A DNA stretch of 27,858 nt from positions 1 through 27,858 of the forward strand of contig CAKSIW010000032.1 in the NCBI GenBank assembly GCA_934463175.1, read 5' to 3'. The translations under genes were made by a program, and so were the position numbers. A model generated the notes under the pieces. The model made no database searches and was not told where the DNA came from. It saw nothing but the letters and a program-made list of their open reading frames with translations. The stretch comes from an uncultured Clostridia bacterium. Lineage in GTDB: Bacteria > Bacillota > Clostridia > Monoglobales > Monoglobaceae. This document shows, piece by piece, positions 8,163 to 16,299 of this stretch. Position 1 is the stretch's first letter. Each line of letters begins with the position of its first letter.

Positions 8163-8999
8163 TTGTATGATGTTTTTAAAACGGTGCTTATTTTAAGTCT
8201 GTTCGGCTTTGGAATAACGGCATTACTGCTGCTCTTAAAGCCAATTACAGCAAAGAGACTGCCGGCAAGGTGGCAATACTGCGTGTGGGTTGTTGTGCTG
8301 ATTTCCATGATTCTGCCGATCTACAAGCTGATTCCGAAAAAGGAGGCGCAAAAGCTTTCAATAGCATCGCAAAATCAGACAGTGCAGACCGTGCCGCAGA
8401 TGCAGGAAGGAAATAAGCCCGATACGGTTATAAACTATGGACCGCCGATTGAATACCGTGAGGTTAAGCTTTCGCCCAAAATTCAAATACGGCTTTTTGA
8501 CCTTATCGCGTATATATGGGCTTTTGGAGTCCTCATATTTTTGCTTGCCGTCATAATAAGCTATTTTAGGTTTTTGTACCGTATGAGCAAAAATGCAGTT
8601 AAAATTTCCGGCAACAAGATATTTTCGGAGGTAAAAGGAGACCTTAAAATTAAAAGGCAAATCAGGTTGAAGGCATTGACGGATATAGGCTCGCCTATGC
8701 TTGCAGGGGTATTGCTTCCGACAGTATATATTCCATGCCGCAGCATTCCCGACGATAATATGCGCATGGTGCTTTTGCATGAGCTGACGCATTATAAGCG
8801 CAAGGATTTGCTAGTGAAGTGGTTTGCGGTTTTGGTGAATGCTGTTCACTGGTTCAATCCGCTGTGCTATCTTGCCTGTGCTGCTTTGAGTGAAGCATGT
8901 GAGGTATCGTGCGATATGTCGGTGACAAAAAATATGTCTGATGATGAACAAAAGCTGTATATGCAGACTATTCTTAATTTAGCAGATGAAAGGAGCTAA
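8163..8999 (+). CDS. M56 (BlaR1/MecR1-like) membrane zinc protease, lacking TM4 and sensor
   Basis: The protein has 278 residues from TTG 8163, with TM helices near 5-27, 37-55 and 120-140 and then a cytoplasmic zinc-protease domain. HELTH is at about 206-210 and the third-ligand region EACEVSCD follows about 40 residues later. In BlaR1-type proteins a fourth TM helix and an extracellular sensor come next; here an in-frame TAA (8997-8999) ends the protein, and the missing juxtamembrane/TM piece begins the next gene in the same frame three bases later. I prefer TTG 8163 because GGAG at 8151-8154 is spaced 8 bases from it; GTG 8154 would overlap its own Shine-Dalgarno sequence and the blaI-like stop. 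The catalytic residues appear intact, so it is probably active, cleaving the BlaI-like repressor or a relay. Confidence 0.85.
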   Translation: MYDVFKTVLILSLFGFGITALLLLLKPITAKRLPARWQYCVWVVVLISMILPIYKLIPKKEAQKLSIASQNQTVQTVPQMQEGNKPDTVINYGPPIEYREVKLSPKIQIRLFDLIAYIWAFGVLIFLLAVIISYFRFLYRMSKNAVKISGNKIFSEVKGDLKIKRQIRLKALTDIGSPMLAGVLLPTVYIPCRSIPDDNMRMVLLHELTHYKRKDLLVKWFAVLVNAVHWFNPLCYLACAALSEACEVSCDMSVTKNMSDDEQKLYMQTILNLADERS

Positions 9000-9002
9000 A
9001 CA

Positions 9003-9170
9003 ATGCTTGAAAATTTATACACAACAAAAATGAGCACAAACAAAAAGACATTGCAGAACAGATTTACAAAAATTCGTTCAAAAAGCGGACGGATTTCAAA
9101 GATTATGGCGGCGGTGATGTCCTGTGCGGTTGCCGCGGCAATGCTTGGCGCAACCGTTGTTATGGCTGCC
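9003..9170 (+). repeat. Direct repeat copy 1: M56-type juxtamembrane/TM coding segment
   Basis: About 168 bp encoding residues 1-56 of the first sensor-like protein. It closely matches 10276-10443 at DNA level (long shared runs, mostly third-position differences) and at protein level. The downstream ectodomains are unrelated, so only the membrane anchor was duplicated or retained. Confidence 0.85.
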
Positions 9171-10253
9171 TTTGATGGCTTTGAAAGCTACAATATAAGG
9201 GTATACTGTAACAATGAAATTGTAGAGCTTAAAAACAAACCGCTGTTCTATGAGAACAGTGTGTATGTTCCGCTGAGAGAAATGATGAATAATATCGGCT
9301 TGGAGACCGATAAAACCGAATGGAATTACGGAAAAATAACTGTTTATATCAATAATGAGTACTACAAAATGGGCATAGGGGATAATTCGATAACCTGTGG
9401 GGCTATTGGAACGGACGCGCAGGAGGCACAAGCTGCTCTTGAATATAATTCGCCGATGCTGATGAACGGGGTAACATATATACCGTTTGAATATTTTGAT
9501 TATTTACTGAACAGAAATGAAACAGTTTACGATTTACGCTATACATTCGGCGATATTGACAGCAGTATGCCATACATGGATAATGCGGAGAGAATGAGAT
9601 ATTATGACATTTGCTATCTGCAATATAATGTCGGCAACGGTCATTTTCCGTGGCGGTTGGACACACAGCAGGTGATAAAATCTTTTTTTGCAAACCGGGG
9701 AATGGAAGACGGTGAGATAACGGCTCTTGACAGTGACGGCGTAAATTGCAGCGCGGTATATACCGTTGATGAAAAAGTATATACTGTTAAGCTTTTCAAA
9801 CCCATACAGGCTGATGAAAACGGTATATGGATTGTGAAAGAATACTATAATGCCAATCAGCCTTTCACAAAGGACGAAATAAATTCAGCAAAAGCCGTTG
9901 TTGAGAAATACTTTAATTCAATAATTGCGCACGACAGAGAGGCGGTTATATCAACTCTTTCGGCAGAGCAAAACATTCCGAATGCGGTTTTCTGGCAGGA
10001 CGAAAAAATTGAGCTGAATGGCGTTGAACTTGATTTAACCGATGAAATGAAAAACCAATACTTAACAGCAGGACGCGGTCAGACGAACGGTGCTGCTCCG
10101 GAAAATGTAATTGTATTTAAGGCTGATTTCACCGTTTCGTATAACGAAAATGAAAGGAGTGCATTTAGTGCCGGCAGACACATGGACTATGTTTTGATTT
10201 TGATTCGTGACAGTGCAAACGGAAATTGGCTTATTGATGATATGGGCTATTAA
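9003..10253 (+). CDS. M56-type TM leader fused to a copper-amine-oxidase-like stalk domain and NTF2-like C-terminus
   Basis: A 416-residue membrane-anchored exported protein. Residues 1-33 are basic and polar (TTKMSTNKKTLQNRF, IRSKSGRISK) and 34-56 are a hydrophobic helix, matching the segment before and including TM4 of M56 sensor proteases. Residues about 62-175 are a copper-amine-oxidase N-terminal-like domain (YENSVYVPLREMMNNIG and MLMNGVTYIPFEYF), an extracellular module common in Clostridia. Residues about 285-416 resemble an NTF2/DUF4829-like fold ending in a WLIDDMGY-type strand. The ATG at 9003 has AGGAG at 8990-8994. It is in frame with the preceding protease gene, separated only by TAA ACA. 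It probably acts as the detached sensor subunit of the BlaR1-like protease. The ligand is unknown. Confidence 0.75.
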   Translation: MLENLYTTKMSTNKKTLQNRFTKIRSKSGRISKIMAAVMSCAVAAAMLGATVVMAAFDGFESYNIRVYCNNEIVELKNKPLFYENSVYVPLREMMNNIGLETDKTEWNYGKITVYINNEYYKMGIGDNSITCGAIGTDAQEAQAALEYNSPMLMNGVTYIPFEYFDYLLNRNETVYDLRYTFGDIDSSMPYMDNAERMRYYDICYLQYNVGNGHFPWRLDTQQVIKSFFANRGMEDGEITALDSDGVNCSAVYTVDEKVYTVKLFKPIQADENGIWIVKEYYNANQPFTKDEINSAKAVVEKYFNSIIAHDREAVISTLSAEQNIPNAVFWQDEKIELNGVELDLTDEMKNQYLTAGRGQTNGAAPENVIVFKADFTVSYNENERSAFSAGRHMDYVLILIRDSANGNWLIDDMGY

Positions 10254-10275
10254 GCAGTTCGGAGGTAAATCGTAT

Positions 10276-10443
10276 ATGTTAGAAAACATTTATACAACGA
10301 AAATGAGTGCAAATAAAAAGACACTGCAAAGCAGGTTTTCAAAAATCCGTTCAAAAAGCGGACGATTTTCAAAAATTATGGCGGCGGTGATGTCATGCGC
10401 GGTTGCCGCGGCAATGCTCGGCGCAACCATAGTTATGGCGGCG
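10276..10443 (+). repeat. Direct repeat copy 2: M56-type juxtamembrane/TM coding segment
   Basis: Partner of the repeat at 9003-9170. The homology starts at the ATG codon and ends just after the TM helix, so the repeat boundaries coincide with a protein module. Confidence 0.85.
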
Positions 10444-11430
10444 GTCGGTTCGGACGGCTTGGAGCATTTCACAAAAAACGAGATTTATTTTCTCGGCAGC
10501 ATGAGCTTTACGGCAAATACTGTCGGAAAAAATGTTCCTGATTGGGTAAATGACGTTGCCGAAGATGACGGAAATATATCCGTAACAATAAGGAATTATC
10601 AAATGCGTCATATGATAGAGGGTTACATTTCGCTGTTTACAACAATAGAATTATCCGGTGCGAACGGAACAACACGACTTGTTTCGGTCAGTGGCGGCAA
10701 AATAAACACCGCAGCAGCCGTTGACAGTAACGGTACTGTCATAAGAGGAGGGGCAACTTCAAGCTTCAACTATCCGTATGTAAGCGCTTATCGTTTTATA
10801 GAAGCGGCTGAAAGCGGCGGACTTTTGGAATATGCAAAACCGTTAGTCGAAAACGGTATGCTTGACAGTGAAAGCGGAAAAAGAAAATGTGTTCGTGTTG
10901 AATTTGGCATAGATGACGAAAAAAACATACGCGGCATACGCCTTAAATTTTGTTTAACCGATGAAATTAACCCTTATGATATATCGAAAAATGATCATTT
11001 TGATGTGATTGATGCATCGACAGACAGTTTACACATGATTGGCACTGTCAGCGACAAAGCCGAAGATTTCTTTAACTGCGGTTGGTGCATGTATTTTACG
11101 GATTTTGAACGTGATTACAAAAACATAGAAAACAGCGCGGTTAAAATATGCGTGGAAAAAGCCGCTCCGAAAGAAATTATAATTGATACGGATATTAATT
11201 TAGAGAATGCCGAACACATTAACGTAACAGTTTTAGACAATCAAAATAATGCTGTAGCCACACAGGAAGAACCGGCAGTGTTAAACAGACACACAATTAC
11301 AAGAAAATATATGCTTGCTGACGAAAAAACTACGTTTAACGTCAATGAAAAATACAGAGTATGCATAGGAATACTTGATAAGGACAACAATTTAATTTAC
11401 CGCTGGCAGGAGTATGTAACGATTCAATAA
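10276..11430 (+). CDS. Second protein with the M56-type TM leader, unknown ectodomain
   Basis: A 384-residue protein whose first 56 residues nearly duplicate those of the preceding gene (MLENIYTTKMSANKKTLQ, a basic stretch, then the helix IMAAVMSCAVAAAMLGATIVMAA). The ectodomain is different and I do not recognise it. Residues about 60-260 are mixed alpha/beta, with a GANGTTRLVSVSGGK strand region. Residues about 285-384 look like an Ig-like beta sandwich (EIIIDTDINLENAEHINVTVLD, and a closing YRVCIGILDKDNNLIYRWQEYV). The ATG at 10276 follows GGAGG at 10261-10265, 22 bp after the first sensor gene, so the two are co-transcribed. It is a good candidate for an alternative sensor or accessory subunit of the same M56 protease. 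A/T-rich codon use stands out from the housekeeping genes nearby. Confidence 0.7.
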   Translation: MLENIYTTKMSANKKTLQSRFSKIRSKSGRFSKIMAAVMSCAVAAAMLGATIVMAAVGSDGLEHFTKNEIYFLGSMSFTANTVGKNVPDWVNDVAEDDGNISVTIRNYQMRHMIEGYISLFTTIELSGANGTTRLVSVSGGKINTAAAVDSNGTVIRGGATSSFNYPYVSAYRFIEAAESGGLLEYAKPLVENGMLDSESGKRKCVRVEFGIDDEKNIRGIRLKFCLTDEINPYDISKNDHFDVIDASTDSLHMIGTVSDKAEDFFNCGWCMYFTDFERDYKNIENSAVKICVEKAAPKEIIIDTDINLENAEHINVTVLDNQNNAVATQEEPAVLNRHTITRKYMLADEKTTFNVNEKYRVCIGILDKDNNLIYRWQEYVTIQ

Positions 11431-11446
11431 GAGGAGGCTTTGAAAG

Positions 11447-12510
11447 ATGAAAAAAATAATATTCAGTCTGCTGTGTGTCATGATGTTGAGTGCTGCGGTT
11501 ACATTTGCGGCAGAACCCGAAACGGTCGGCGGAACAATCACGCTGACACAGTTTTTGGGCGCAAGCCGTGAAAATGTCAAAAGCGTGTCAATAACAATTA
11601 ATGCTAAAACAGCTTATGTTGATAAAAACGCTTTTTATGATATAAGCGACAGCCTTATGCTTACCTCGGCTTTTGAGCCTGAGCTGATAACACCGGAGGG
11701 AATGTATATAACAGCCGAAAAAACAGACGGAAGCTTTTTATACGCGTTCATAGGGCAAAGCGGCGGTGTTGACCGTTACAGTGCTTTGATGAGCAGAGAG
11801 CCGTATGCGCTATACACGGCAGAGGATCCGTCAGCTTTTATGCCGCTGATTAACAGCAGTAACGAAACGGATTTCAATGATATTAAAAATCACTGGGCAA
11901 AAGATACGATTGAAAAATGGAAAGACAGGGGGGTTATATCAGGCTATCCGGACGGAACTTTCAGACCCGACAACCCCGTAACCCGTGCCGAGCTTGCGAA
12001 AATACTCACATTGGCATTTGACCTGCAAGACAAAGGCACACTTGCCTATGGCGATGTTGAGACGGAGAATTGGTATTATCCGTATTTGAAGTGCTGTGCT
12101 GAATATATTCCCGTTTATCCGCTTCCTGTGTCCTACGAAACCAATATCCCATATCAGGAAGTGAACATAATAATAGGCTTAAACTATTTTTTGCCTGAAG
12201 CCGCAGCTATGCGTATGCATGTTGCAGAAGCGTTGGTTGAGGTCAAGACAGATAAAAGACCGAGCTTCCGTCAATACAGGATATACAAGCGGAGGTGACG
12301 GCGGCGTTCAAAGATGATGATTATGAAAATCTTTACGCAATGCACGGCACAATTCCCGAAAATGCAAAAAGAATGCTTGAATACACCTACCTTGCAAACA
12401 AGCTTGGCGTTATGCAAGGTGATGATGACGGATATTTCCGTCCGTATGACAGCGTGACAAGAGCGGAGCTTATCACTATGATTGACAGAGTGATTCCAAC
12501 AGCAGATTAG
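11447..12510 (+). pseudogene. SLH-domain surface protein, interrupted by a frameshift near 12254-12258
   Basis: The gene starts at ATG 11447 with GAGGAGG at about 11431-11437. It encodes a signal peptide (MKKIIFSLLCVMMLSAAVTFAA), an unrecognised N-terminal region (about residues 23-140) and SLH domains that bind secondary cell-wall polymer. SLH1 (about 143-195) has the full HWAKDTIEKW...GYPDGTFRPDNPVTRAE signature, and SLH2 is degenerate. The first frame ends at 12298 in a nonsense tail. Another frame opens exactly at 12256 and continues to 12510 with SLH3 (FKDDDYENL...GYFRPYDSVTRAELITMID). One missing A in AAAA at 12254-12257 restores a continuous protein of about 354 residues. It could be a real mutation, a sequencing error or, less likely, programmed frameshifting. 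Its place after the two TM-leader genes suggests a cell-wall component of that operon. Confidence 0.8.
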
Positions 12511-12522
12511 GTTATATGATAT

Positions 12523-12557
12523 AAAAAATACCCGTCCGATGAGGACGGGTATTTTTT
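12523..12557. terminator. Bidirectional Rho-independent terminator
   Basis: A 15-bp perfect stem (12523-12537 with 12543-12557), a 5-base loop, a T-run after it and an A-run before it. It serves both the SLH gene (+) and the convergent PFOR gene (-), whose stop lies 6 bp away. Confidence 0.92.
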
Positions 12558-12562
12558 TAAGC

Positions 12563-15500
12563 TCAGCACTCTTTTGCTTTTGCTTTATAGATTTCATATC
12601 TTTCCATAAGGTCTTTTTCAGCCTTGTCGAACAGCTGAACTGCAACCTCGGGATATGCCTTTTTGAGCATAAGGTAACGGTTTTCACCTTCCATAAACTC
12701 TCTGACTGTGCCTGTCGGCTCTTTTGAATCGAGAGTGAACGGATTCTTGCCTTCAGCCTTGAGCTGCGGATTGAATCTCCACAGGTGCCAGTAGCCTGTT
12801 GTAACCGCTTTCTTCTCCTCTGCAATTGTGTTTGCCATACCAACCTTAATGCCGTGGTTGATACACGGAGCATAAGCAATTATCAGTGACGGACCCGGAT
12901 ATGCTTCAGCTTCCTTAATTGCCTTCAGAGCCTGATTCATGTCAGCGCCGAGAGCTATCTGTGCAACATATACATAGCCGTAGGTTGTTGCAATCATGCC
13001 GAGATCCTTCTTCTTGGTTCTCTTACCTGCCGCAGCGAATTTTGCAACAGCAGCTGTCGGAGTTGCCTTTGAAGACTGACCGCCTGTGTTTGAATATACC
13101 TCGGTGTCAACAACAAAGATGTTGATGTCCTCGCCTGACGCAATAACGTGGTCAAGACCGCCGTAACCGATGTCATATGCCCAGCCGTCGCCGCCGAATA
13201 CCCACTGAGATCTCTTGATGAGGAAGTCTGTGCGTTCAGCGATTTCGCGGATTGCAGGGTTGCTCATGTCAGCACTGCCAATCAATGCCTGAATGTCTTT
13301 TGCAGCAGCCTTTGAAGCTTCTGCGTTGTCCTTGCCCTCAATCCAAGCCTTGAATGCATCGGCAAGCTTTGAGTCAACGCTGTCCATAACGGATTCCATT
13401 CTGGATTTGAGTGTTTCGCGAACTTTGTTGTTTGCAATAACCATACCGAGACCGAACTCTGCGTTGTCCTCAAAGAGTGAGTTAGCCCAAGCCGGACCCT
13501 TGCCTTCGGCATTCTTGCAGTATGGCATCGACGGTGCGCTGCCGCCCCAGATTGAAGTACAGCCTGTTGCGTTTGCAACCATCATTCTGTCACCGAACAG
13601 CTGAGTGATCAGCTTGATATACGGTGTTTCTCCGCAGCCTGCACATGCGCCTGAGAATTCAAGCATAGGCTGAGCAAACTGTGAGTTCTTTGTGTTCTTT
13701 GTGATGTCTATCTGATCCTGCTTTGACGGAATTGTCATTGCAAAATCCCAGTTTGAAGCTTCGCCTTCAACCTCGTCAAACGGCTTCATTGTGAGAGCCT
13801 TTTCCTTTGACGGGCAAACCTGAGCACAAACTCCGCAGCCGAGACAGTCAAGCGGTGAAACCTGAATTCTGAACTGCATTCCCGCAAAACCTGTTGCATT
13901 CTTTGTTTCAAATTCAGCAGGCTTATTTGCAGCCTCGTCCTCTGTCAGAAGAACAGGACGGATTGCAGCGTGCGGACATACGAGCGAACACTGGTTACAC
14001 TGGATACATTTGTTAATATCCCAAACAGGAACGTTTACGGCAACGCCGCGCTTCTCGAATCTTGATGTGCCTGTTTCAAATGTACCGTCTTCCATGCCGA
14101 CAAATGTGCTTACGGGCAGCTTGTTGCCTGCCTGAGCATTAACCGGCTCAACGATGTTTTTGATGAATGCCGGAATATCCTTTTCGGGAGCTTTCTCGTC
14201 AACAGCGTTCTTCCATGCTGCCGGAACGTCAACCTTGTGCAGTGCTTCAATTGCACCGTCAACTGCGGCACAGTTCATGTTAACGATTTCGTCACCCTTT
14301 TTGCCGTAGGTCTTTTTGATTGCCTGCTTGATGAGAGTAACCGCTTCGTCAAACGGAATTACGTTTGAGAGCTTGAAGAAAGCACTCTGTGTTACCATGT
14401 TGATTCTGTTCGGACCGAGACCAACCTTAACTGCAACGTCAACTGCGTTGATTGTGTAGAAGTCGATGTCGTTTTCTGCGATATATCTCTTAACGTGTGC
14501 AGGGAGCTTTTCGTCAAGCTCTTCAGGAGACCAAACGCAGTTGAGGAGGAAGGTTCCGCCCTTCTTCAAGCCTTCAAGAACATCATACTGATGCAGGTAT
14601 GCAGGCTTGTGACATGCGATGTAATCTGCTTCGTCAAGGAGATATGTTGACTTAATCGGCTTTTTACCGAATCTCAGGTGAGACATGGTTACGCCGCCGG
14701 ATTTCTTTGAATCATAGTCAAAATACGCCTGAGCATAAAGGTCGGTGTTGTCGCCGATGATTTTGATTGCGTCTTTGTTTGCACCGACTGTTCCGTCAGA
14801 ACCGAAGCCCCAGAACTTGCAGCGTGTTGCGCCCTCGGGAGCTGCATTGATTTTCTCGGGAAGCTCAAGCGAGAGGTTTGTGACATCATCAACAATACCG
14901 ATTGTGAAGCCGTTCTTCGGGCTTTCTGCGTCGAGGTTGTTGAACACTGCCATAATCTGTGTCGGTGTTGTGTCTTTTGAACCGAGACCGTAACGTCCGC
15001 CGACAATCTTCGGAGCATTTTCTTTGCCGTAGAAGAGGTTGCAAACGTCAAGATACAGAGGCTCGCCCAGTGAACCGGGTTCTTTTGTTCTGTCAAGAAC
15101 AGCGATTTTCTCAACTGTTTTCGGGAGAACTTCAAAGAAATATTTTGATGAGAACGGTCTGTAGAGATGAACCTTAAGAACACCAACTTTGCCGCCTCTT
15201 GCGTTGATATAGTCAACTGTTTCTTCGATTGCCTCACAGACAGAACCCATTGCAACGATAACCTTTGTTGCGTCGGGAGCACCGTAGTAGTTGAACGGCT
15301 TATACTCTCTGCCTGTTATCTTTGTGATTTCCTTCATGTAGTCTGCTACAATGTCGGGAATTGCTTCATAGTATTTGTTTGCAGACTCTCTGCCCTGGAA
15401 GTATATGTCCGCATTCTGAGCAGTTCCGCGGAGAACAGGATGCTCAGGATTCAGAGCATTGTCCTTGAATGCACGGAGTGCATCGCGGTCAACCAGCTTT

Positions 15501-16075
15501 GCAAGATCGTCATAGTCCATAACTTCGATTTTCTGAATCTCGTGAGAGGTTCTGAAACCGTCAAAGAAGTGGAGGAACGGAACTCTTCCCTTGATTGAAG
15601 CAAGGTGAGCTACGCCGCCCAGATCCATTGTTTCCTGAACGCTGCCCGAAGCCAGAAGAGCAAAGCCTGTCTGACGGCAAGCCATAACGTCCTGGTGGTC
15701 ACCGAAAATGTTCAGAGCGTGAGCCGCAAGAGCTCTTGCGCTGACATGGAAAACTGTCGGGAGCAGCTCGCCTGCGATTTTGTACATATTCGGAATCATC
15801 AGAAGCAAGCCCTGTGATGCCGTGAAGGTTGTTGTGAGAGCACCTGCCTGAAGTGAACCGTGCACTGCACCTGCAGCACCTGCCTCAGACTGCATCTCGA
15901 CAACCTTAACGGTTTCGCCGAAAATGTTCTTTTGTCCTGCCGCACTCCACTGATCCACATATTCTGCCATTGTGGACGAAGGAGTGATAGGATAGATAGC
16001 TGCAACTTCCGTAAATGCATAGGCGCAATGTGCGGCGGCGCAGTTACCGTCCATGGTCTTCATCTTTTTTGCCAT
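12563..16075 (-). CDS. nifJ: Pyruvate:ferredoxin (flavodoxin) oxidoreductase
   Basis: A complete 1170-residue single-chain PFOR, the normal length for the family. It oxidises pyruvate and CoA to acetyl-CoA and CO2 while reducing ferredoxin, and is the main pyruvate-consuming enzyme of fermentative Clostridia. An N-terminal pyruvate-domain motif YPITPSS lies near residues 29-35. Two 4Fe-4S ferredoxin motifs lie near 688 (CIQCNQCSLVCP) and 745 (CLGCGVCAQVCP), and the proximal-cluster CAGCGETPY near 812. The thiamine diphosphate/Mg motif GDGWAYDIGYGGLDH...NTGGQ runs from about 962, and the late cysteine in APCINHG lies near 1070. The start has AAGGGGG just upstream. It is monocistronic, with its own promoter and a shared terminator, and has no accessory ferredoxin gene next to it. 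Confidence 0.98.
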   Translation of the reverse strand: MAKKMKTMDGNCAAAHCAYAFTEVAAIYPITPSSTMAEYVDQWSAAGQKNIFGETVKVVEMQSEAGAAGAVHGSLQAGALTTTFTASQGLLLMIPNMYKIAGELLPTVFHVSARALAAHALNIFGDHQDVMACRQTGFALLASGSVQETMDLGGVAHLASIKGRVPFLHFFDGFRTSHEIQKIEVMDYDDLAKLVDRDALRAFKDNALNPEHPVLRGTAQNADIYFQGRESANKYYEAIPDIVADYMKEITKITGREYKPFNYYGAPDATKVIVAMGSVCEAIEETVDYINARGGKVGVLKVHLYRPFSSKYFFEVLPKTVEKIAVLDRTKEPGSLGEPLYLDVCNLFYGKENAPKIVGGRYGLGSKDTTPTQIMAVFNNLDAESPKNGFTIGIVDDVTNLSLELPEKINAAPEGATRCKFWGFGSDGTVGANKDAIKIIGDNTDLYAQAYFDYDSKKSGGVTMSHLRFGKKPIKSTYLLDEADYIACHKPAYLHQYDVLEGLKKGGTFLLNCVWSPEELDEKLPAHVKRYIAENDIDFYTINAVDVAVKVGLGPNRINMVTQSAFFKLSNVIPFDEAVTLIKQAIKKTYGKKGDEIVNMNCAAVDGAIEALHKVDVPAAWKNAVDEKAPEKDIPAFIKNIVEPVNAQAGNKLPVSTFVGMEDGTFETGTSRFEKRGVAVNVPVWDINKCIQCNQCSLVCPHAAIRPVLLTEDEAANKPAEFETKNATGFAGMQFRIQVSPLDCLGCGVCAQVCPSKEKALTMKPFDEVEGEASNWDFAMTIPSKQDQIDITKNTKNSQFAQPMLEFSGACAGCGETPYIKLITQLFGDRMMVANATGCTSIWGGSAPSMPYCKNAEGKGPAWANSLFEDNAEFGLGMVIANNKVRETLKSRMESVMDSVDSKLADAFKAWIEGKDNAEASKAAAKDIQALIGSADMSNPAIREIAERTDFLIKRSQWVFGGDGWAYDIGYGGLDHVIASGEDINIFVVDTEVYSNTGGQSSKATPTAAVAKFAAAGKRTKKKDLGMIATTYGYVYVAQIALGADMNQALKAIKEAEAYPGPSLIIAYAPCINHGIKVGMANTIAEEKKAVTTGYWHLWRFNPQLKAEGKNPFTLDSKEPTGTVREFMEGENRYLMLKKAYPEVAVQLFDKAEKDLMERYEIYKAKAKEC

Positions 16076-16107
16076 GTAAATTTTCCCCCTTATGTTAATT
16101 TAGGTGT

Positions 16108-16122
16108 TTGATTATTAATCAA
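16108..16122. promoter_or_regulatory. Palindrome in the PFOR leader, candidate operator
   Basis: TTGATT-ATT-AATCAA, 6-bp arms around a 3-bp centre, directly downstream of the predicted transcription start. The placement fits a roadblock operator. The arms faintly resemble redox-repressor (Rex-type) half-sites but do not match them well. Confidence 0.35.
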
Positions 16123-16132
16123 TAATAATCTC

Positions 16133-16161
16133 ATTATAACACATGTTTGTCCGAATTTCAA
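16133..16161 (-). promoter_or_regulatory. Sigma-A promoter of PFOR
   Basis: On the minus strand, TTGAAA (16161-16156), a 17-base spacer and a perfect TATAAT (16138-16133). It gives a leader of roughly 50 bases before the PFOR start codon. Confidence 0.82.
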
Positions 16162-16220
16162 ATATATTTTGAAAAAAATTTAAATTTTCTGTTTTTCACA
16201 GCGAATAAGAGAAAAAACGG

Positions 16221-16246
16221 GGGGTAATTTGTATATAGATTACCCC
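16221..16246 (-). terminator. Second (back-up) terminator upstream of the PFOR promoter
   Basis: GGGGTAAT (16221-16228) pairs with ATTACCCC (16239-16246). On the minus strand the stem is followed by CCGTTTTTT. It probably insulates the PFOR promoter from the phosphoribosyltransferase transcript. Confidence 0.65.
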
Positions 16247-16255
16247 ATCTTCCTA

Positions 16256-16289
16256 AAAGAAAACTGTCCGCCGAAACCGGGCGGACAGT
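16256..16289 (-). terminator. Terminator of the phosphoribosyltransferase gene
   Basis: A 10-bp GC-rich stem (16263-16272 with 16280-16289), then TTCTTTT in the minus-strand direction. It starts about 10 bases after the stop codon. Confidence 0.8.
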
Positions 16290-16299
16290 CTGTGCCTTG

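Noticed and set aside
12254..12258. Programmed -1 frameshift in the SLH gene
   Set aside because: The site is not a canonical slippery heptamer, and I see no clear stimulatory Shine-Dalgarno plus hairpin pair. Mutation or sequence error is simpler.
12271..12879. Open frame of 202 codons on the minus strand
   Set aside because: It overlaps the end of PFOR in another frame, crosses the strong terminator at 12523-12557 and the SLH gene, has biased low-complexity composition and no ribosome binding site.
14689..15282. Open frame of 197 codons on the minus strand inside PFOR
   Set aside because: It is an alternative frame of a well-conserved PFOR and its translation is Ser/Gln/Arg-rich with no domain.
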